From the NCBI GenBank assembly GCA_007116835.1, contig SKHS01000253.1, positions 1 to 9,039 of the forward strand: 9,039 bases of DNA. The letters run 5' to 3'. The notes below the pieces were generated by a model, which ran no database searches, was not told the origin of the DNA, and saw only the letters and a list, made by a program, of their open reading frames with translations. Positions 6,125 through 9,039 of the stretch are shown here, in pieces; position 1 is the stretch's first letter, and every line of letters begins with the position of its first letter. The position numbers were made by a program, and so were the translations under genes. This stretch comes from Halomonas sp. (GTDB lineage: Bacteria; Pseudomonadota; Gammaproteobacteria; Pseudomonadales; Halomonadaceae).

Positions 6125-7408
6125 CTAGCGCGTTTGCCTATGCTCTTTGTGTTTAAGCATCACTGAGAGGTCGAGTATCGATTGCGCCATATCGGCCATG
6201 CTTTTACTTTGATCCATCGATGTCTTACGCAAAAATCGGTAGGCCTCTTCTTCGGTCATGCTCTGGTACGCCATGATAAGCCCTTTAGCACGTTCAATCA
6301 GCTTACGTTCACGCAGTGCTTTGCGGGTATTTTCCAGCTCATCACTAAGGCCTTGAAGGTGGCTCGACTGGGCGTGGGCAAGCTCAATCAGTGAGCGTCC
6401 TAGTGGGGATGTTAAAGCGCTGGCCGTTAGGTCACCTAATGGCTGGCTGTCGCTTAAAGCTATCAGTTGTTCGCAGGGGGCTAACGTTGATGAGTTAGGG
6501 GTTACTTTAGCTTGCTCTAACGCTTCGCGAACATGAGCAATTTTGCGATGACACAACGCCGTTAATTGCGTGTTGAGGGTATCTTCAATGGCCTTGATAT
6601 TATCAATACGTAAGGTGGTTAGTTCATACCATGTCTCGCCAAGCGCGCTGTCTGCACGCATGTCCTGATAAGCGTGTTGGCAAGCATGTTGGCAGGCAAT
6701 ATCACGAAGTTGGTTAATCCCAGCGAGCGCCCTTTGTGATAGGAGCTGTTGCCAGGCATGTTGAGCCTCGGAAGAGGCGAACTCAACAAAGGTATCGAAG
6801 CAGCGCTGTTGGTCGCGTACTAACCTGTTCAGCAGTTCGCGATGGGCTTCGTCGAAATGACCGTGAGTGAAGCCGAATGCGCCGCAGGCACGCTCTTGCC
6901 CAGCTAGCTCTTTGCCTTGCATAAGGTGAAAAATAGCCACTAGTGTACGTGTGATGTCTGGGTCTGCGGAGGTGTCTGCCGCTTCAAACACAATGGCTAG
7001 CAAGCCGCTGATTAAATGATTAAACGCTTGAGTGGCTGCGTCAGGGGAGATCGCAAAGGCATCAATCGCCTGCCGTAGGGTGGCTAGGTCATCAAGGGCC
7101 AGCCACAGCGAGGCGATGCGCCTGAGTAAACGGGCCGCTGCCTGTGGCCGAGCCTCTTCGGCAAGCGCTTCTAGGCGCTGACGCATAACGGTTTCGGCTT
7201 CCTGACTATGCTGCAGGTACTCTTTTCGTTGGGTGTTAAACCGCTTACCCTTAGAGGCAAGGTAGATGGTGGATGCCCCGCGCTCTCGTTGGAGCACATG
7301 AATAAAACGGCTAATATCACCGACAATTTCTGAGGTAGTGGCTAAGTGATCCAGGTTGTCGATGTCACAATGAAGGGCGGTTAAGAGTAGCTGTTGAGCT
7401 GAAGACAT
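6125..7408 (-). CDS. nasR: NIT-ANTAR nitrate-responsive transcription antiterminator (NasR type)
   Basis: A 427-residue protein with two recognisable domains. The NIT nitrate/nitrite sensor covers about residues 30-285, with the helix FIHVLQRERGASTIYLASKG (36-55) and GQERACGAFG (170-179). Arginines 41, 43, 173 and 235 lie where the nitrate-binding arginines of Klebsiella NasR are expected (positional inference). The C-terminal ANTAR RNA-binding domain is at about 360-420: ALRERKLIERAKGLIMAYQS, the conserved MTEEEAYRFLRK and S..MADMAQSIL. Such proteins bind paired RNA hairpins in leaders when nitrate is present and prevent termination ahead of nitrate-assimilation genes. The frame is open to 7570, but the start at 7408 fits NIT length and has AAAGGA (7416-7421) at 7 nt. 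It follows the nitrate porter, with a terminator-like hairpin between. An NasT-type protein is excluded because there is no receiver domain. Confidence 0.93.
   Translation of the reverse strand: MSSAQQLLLTALHCDIDNLDHLATTSEIVGDISRFIHVLQRERGASTIYLASKGKRFNTQRKEYLQHSQEAETVMRQRLEALAEEARPQAAARLLRRIASLWLALDDLATLRQAIDAFAISPDAATQAFNHLISGLLAIVFEAADTSADPDITRTLVAIFHLMQGKELAGQERACGAFGFTHGHFDEAHRELLNRLVRDQQRCFDTFVEFASSEAQHAWQQLLSQRALAGINQLRDIACQHACQHAYQDMRADSALGETWYELTTLRIDNIKAIEDTLNTQLTALCHRKIAHVREALEQAKVTPNSSTLAPCEQLIALSDSQPLGDLTASALTSPLGRSLIELAHAQSSHLQGLSDELENTRKALRERKLIERAKGLIMAYQSMTEEEAYRFLRKTSMDQSKSMADMAQSILDLSVMLKHKEHRQTR
6672..6695 (-). repeat. Short in-frame tandem duplication within nasR (2 x 12 bp)
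   Basis: Two adjacent 12-base units (6672-6683 and 6684-6695) match at 10 of 12 positions and encode the repeated tetrapeptide in ACQHACQHAYQ, residues 238-248 of NasR. It sits in a late helix of the NIT domain and keeps the frame. It is probably a small replication-slippage duplication. Confidence 0.45.
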
Positions 7409-7436
7409 AATGGTTTCCTTTAACTCCCCGCCAGAT

Positions 7437-7474
7437 ATAAAAGCCCCTCTGCAGCGTGAACAGCATACAGAGGG
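7437..7474 (-). terminator. Terminator-like hairpin (possible attenuator) between narK and nasR
   Basis: In the minus-strand transcript, CCCUCUG (7474-7468) pairs with CAGAGGG (7451-7445) across a 16-nt loop, followed by GCUUUUAUAU (7444 down). A GC-rich stem and short U-run immediately after the narK stop (10 nt away) and 28 nt before the nasR start fit a weak intrinsic terminator. It would reduce readthrough from narK into nasR. Because nasR encodes an ANTAR antiterminator, conditional readthrough is conceivable, but I could not find the paired six-base-loop hairpins typical of ANTAR targets around it. Confidence 0.5.
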
Positions 7475-7484
7475 ATCATGAAAA

Positions 7485-8837
7485 TTAACGTAACGAGAGC
7501 GCGCCTGCGCCTGTGTCGTCGCCGACAGCATCCCGGTAGGCAGCTGCTTCTTCTGCTTCTGTTGCATCACTAAAACGAACTAACAACACACAAGATGCGA
7601 GCACTAACACGGTAATGCCAAGATAAAAGAGCCCTTGTTGGTAGCTTAGGCTTTCATTGCGGAACAGGAAGGCCGCAGAGACGGCACCCACATTGCCACC
7701 TGCACCAACAATGCCCGCCACAGCGCCTAGGGCCTTTTTATTGATAAACGGTACGACGCCGTAGGTGGCACCTTCAGCCATCTGCACAAACAGACTAAAC
7801 ACCAGCATAATGCCAATTGCCAAGCTTAAAACATGCATTTGTGAGAAGGCGATTAAGGCAATACCTTCACAGATTAATGCAATAAATAGCCAGCGAACAC
7901 GCCCCTTTAAACCGCCTTGTTTGGCGAATAAGTCTGAAAAGACGCCGCCAAGGGTGCGAGCGAAAATGTTCATGAGGCCAAATAAGCCTGCAATTAAACC
8001 GGCGGTTGCCAGGGTTAAATCAAACTTGTCGAAGAAGTAAATCGCGGCGATATTATTGATGGTTAGCTCGACCCCAAAACAGAGTCCATACACCACAAAT
8101 AACGCCCATACACGAATGTCTTTTGCGGCTGCTAGAAAGCTTTGGGTTGCGCTATTTTCACCGGTGGCTTCGGGCAGCTCACCGCGGGCACGTAGCTCAC
8201 TAAAGTTACCATCGGGCGCATCTTGAGTGAAAAACCAATAACCAATCCCCGTGAAAAACAGCACCACGCCAGGCACCACCATGGCTAACCGCCAGCCTAG
8301 GGTTTCACTCACCCCAAGCATTAGCAGGCCTGAGAAGATCAGCGGCATCAAGATTTGCGTGGTGCCACCGCCTAAATTGCCCCAGCCTGCGCTGGTAGCG
8401 TTGGCCGTACCCACCACATTAGGAGCGAACATCATTGTGGTGTGATATTGGGTGATAACAAACGATGCGCCGATAGCGCCAATGGCCAAACGTGCTAACA
8501 GAAATGTTTCAAAACTGTTGGCAAATGCAATACCGATGACCGGTATAGAGCCGAGTGTTAATAAGAAAGTATAGGTTTTACGTGGCCCAATGCGGTCACA
8601 CAATACGCCGATTAGCAGGCGGACAACAACAGTGATGGCCACAGAAGCGATAATGGTATTGCCGATCTGTGTTTGGGTAAGTGACAGGTCTTCACGAACG
8701 ACCGCCATAAGAGGCGCGATACCAAACCAGCCAAAAAAGCAGATATGAAACGCGAACCAAGAAAAGTGGAACGCGCGCATTTGAGGGGTAGAGAAGCTTA
8801 ATAGCCGAATACGGTTAGCTTTATTGCGAATGTCCAT
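7485..8837 (-). CDS. narK: NarK/NasA-type MFS nitrate/nitrite transporter
   Basis: A 450-residue, 12-helix major facilitator protein of the nitrate/nitrite porter (NNP) family. Both nitrate signatures are intact: GWGNLGGGTTQ at 151-161 in helix 5 and GAGGNVGAVSAA at 378-389 in helix 11. The two substrate-binding arginines are present as Arg73 in helix 2 (VVRLLIG) and Arg294 in helix 8 (FARTLGG). The MFS motif GVLCDRIGPRK lies at 77-87. The N-terminal MRAFHFSWFAFHICFFGWFG and the neighbouring NIT-ANTAR gene favour a role in assimilation (NasA). The ATG at 8837 is chosen over an in-frame GTG at 8849 because TGAGG (8844-8848) is spaced ideally for the ATG. It is first in the operon with nasR; an IS3-family element starts just upstream in opposite orientation. 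Confidence 0.94.
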   Translation of the reverse strand: MDIRNKANRIRLLSFSTPQMRAFHFSWFAFHICFFGWFGIAPLMAVVREDLSLTQTQIGNTIIASVAITVVVRLLIGVLCDRIGPRKTYTFLLTLGSIPVIGIAFANSFETFLLARLAIGAIGASFVITQYHTTMMFAPNVVGTANATSAGWGNLGGGTTQILMPLIFSGLLMLGVSETLGWRLAMVVPGVVLFFTGIGYWFFTQDAPDGNFSELRARGELPEATGENSATQSFLAAAKDIRVWALFVVYGLCFGVELTINNIAAIYFFDKFDLTLATAGLIAGLFGLMNIFARTLGGVFSDLFAKQGGLKGRVRWLFIALICEGIALIAFSQMHVLSLAIGIMLVFSLFVQMAEGATYGVVPFINKKALGAVAGIVGAGGNVGAVSAAFLFRNESLSYQQGLFYLGITVLVLASCVLLVRFSDATEAEEAAAYRDAVGDDTGAGALSLR

Positions 8838-8843
8838 GGATGG

Positions 8844-8848
8844 CCTCA
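8844..8848 (-). promoter_or_regulatory. Ribosome binding site that fixes the narK start
   Basis: TGAGG on the minus strand is 6 nt from the ATG at 8837 and overlaps the alternative GTG at 8849, which itself has no Shine-Dalgarno. This shortens the protein by four residues relative to the longest open frame. Confidence 0.7.
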
Positions 8849-8872
8849 CAGAGCACGAAACGAGTTTGTCTG

Positions 8873-8903
8873 AACATAGCGCTGGAAATAAGAGAGCTAT
8901 GTT
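8873..8903 (-). repeat. Hairpin in the leader region of narK
   Basis: Perfect 8-bp inverted repeat, AACATAGC (8873-8880) and GCTATGTT (8896-8903), with a 15-base loop. It lies 36 bp upstream of the narK start in what should be the leader. No U-run follows, so it is not a terminator. It could be a remnant of a regulated leader, an operator, or chance; the loop is much longer than the six bases expected for an ANTAR target. Confidence 0.45.
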
Positions 8904-8918
8904 GCTTACGAGAACATG

Positions 8919-9039
8919 CGGTAATCCCCCCGAAAAACCAGGGTGCTCAAAAGTAGAATTTTCCGTAAGCTAAACACAGGGAGATTCTGCATGAAAAAAT
9001 CACGTTTTTCTGACAGCCAAATACTGTCAATTCTCAAGC
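8919..9039 (+). mobile_element. Left end of an IS3-family insertion sequence (partial)
   Basis: The plus strand from about 8919 onward carries the start of an IS3-family element: a C-rich then A-rich stretch (CCCCCCGAAAAACC at 8926-8939) of the kind that forms the terminal inverted repeat, about 50 bp of leader, and the transposase orfA start at 8991. The exact left boundary is uncertain within roughly 8911-8930, because the right end and target duplication are outside the window. Confidence 0.6.
8991..9039 (+). CDS. IS3-family transposase OrfA (partial, first 16 residues)
   Basis: The sequence encodes MKKSRFSDSQILSILK and then leaves the window. This is the characteristic N-terminus of the IS3-family OrfA helix-turn-helix protein (IS407-like subgroup), in which K-K-S-R-F-S/T-D/E-x-Q-I begins the DNA-binding domain that recognises the element ends. 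AGGGAG (8978-8983) lies 7 nt before the ATG. OrfA is normally about 90 residues and is joined to the DDE integrase OrfB by a -1 ribosomal frameshift. Whether the element is intact cannot be seen. Confidence 0.85.
   Translation, partial: MKKSRFSDSQILSILK

Noticed and set aside
7512..7525. TGTCG-GCGA-CGACA hairpin with a GNRA-like loop near the narK end, considered as an ANTAR target arm
   Set aside because: The loop has four bases rather than six, and it lies in coding sequence whose codons explain it.
7409..7570. Upstream extension of the nasR reading frame by 54 codons
   Set aside because: It runs antigenically through the narK end in another frame, carries no NIT-domain similarity, and the ATG at 7408 has a strong Shine-Dalgarno.
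8904..8970. Inverted repeat GCTTACG (8904-8910) and CGTAAGC (8964-8970), considered as IS ends
   Set aside because: Only seven bases, the second copy lies inside the element next to the orfA leader, and IS3 elements are over 1 kb long; likely chance.
1..9039. tRNA, rRNA, CRISPR arrays, phage or toxin-antitoxin genes
   Set aside because: None seen on either strand; apart from the IS fragment at the right end, the window is ordinary metabolic and transport genes.

Overview
The window looks like chromosome from a gammaproteobacterium. Moderate-to-high GC, the style of the proteins and the gene mix (a tripartite tricarboxylate transporter, a DUF1415 protein, a YhbW-type oxidoreductase, and a NarK/NasA transporter with a NIT-ANTAR regulator) suggest Halomonadaceae. 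That placement is inference from protein character, not from a marker gene. No gene-free stretch exceeds about 190 bases.

Left block (1-3775): a minus-strand operon of five genes runs from about 3008 towards position 1. In order it holds two half-size CHR-family (chromate-type) membrane proteins that overlap by ATGA, then tctC, tctB and the first 61 codons of tctA, which leaves the window. A GntR/FCD regulator is transcribed divergently. The shared 190-bp gap holds a good sigma70 promoter for the operon (TTGACG, 18 bp, TATATT). A 16-bp inverted repeat lies directly downstream of its -10 box, over the predicted start site, as a repressor operator would. A long hairpin separates tctC from tctB and probably sets the stoichiometry of binding protein to membrane subunits.

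Middle block (3872-6100): a plus-strand DUF1415 gene follows the regulator and converges on two minus-strand genes, a GNAT acetyltransferase and a YhbW-like flavin-dependent oxidoreductase. The latter has its own clear promoter.

Right block (6125-9039): a minus-strand nitrate module has narK/nasA (MFS nitrate porter) first and a nitrate-sensing NIT-ANTAR antiterminator (NasR type) second. A terminator-like hairpin stands between the two genes, just upstream of the antiterminator gene. No nitrate or nitrite reductase gene is in view. Directly upstream of narK, an IS3-family element begins on the plus strand (orfA start at 8991). Its insertion leaves at most about 80-90 bp of native DNA ahead of narK, in which I see a hairpin but no convincing promoter.

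The two observations most worth following are the CHR pair embedded in a regulated carboxylate-transporter operon, and the attenuator-like hairpin before nasR combined with the IS insertion upstream of the same operon.
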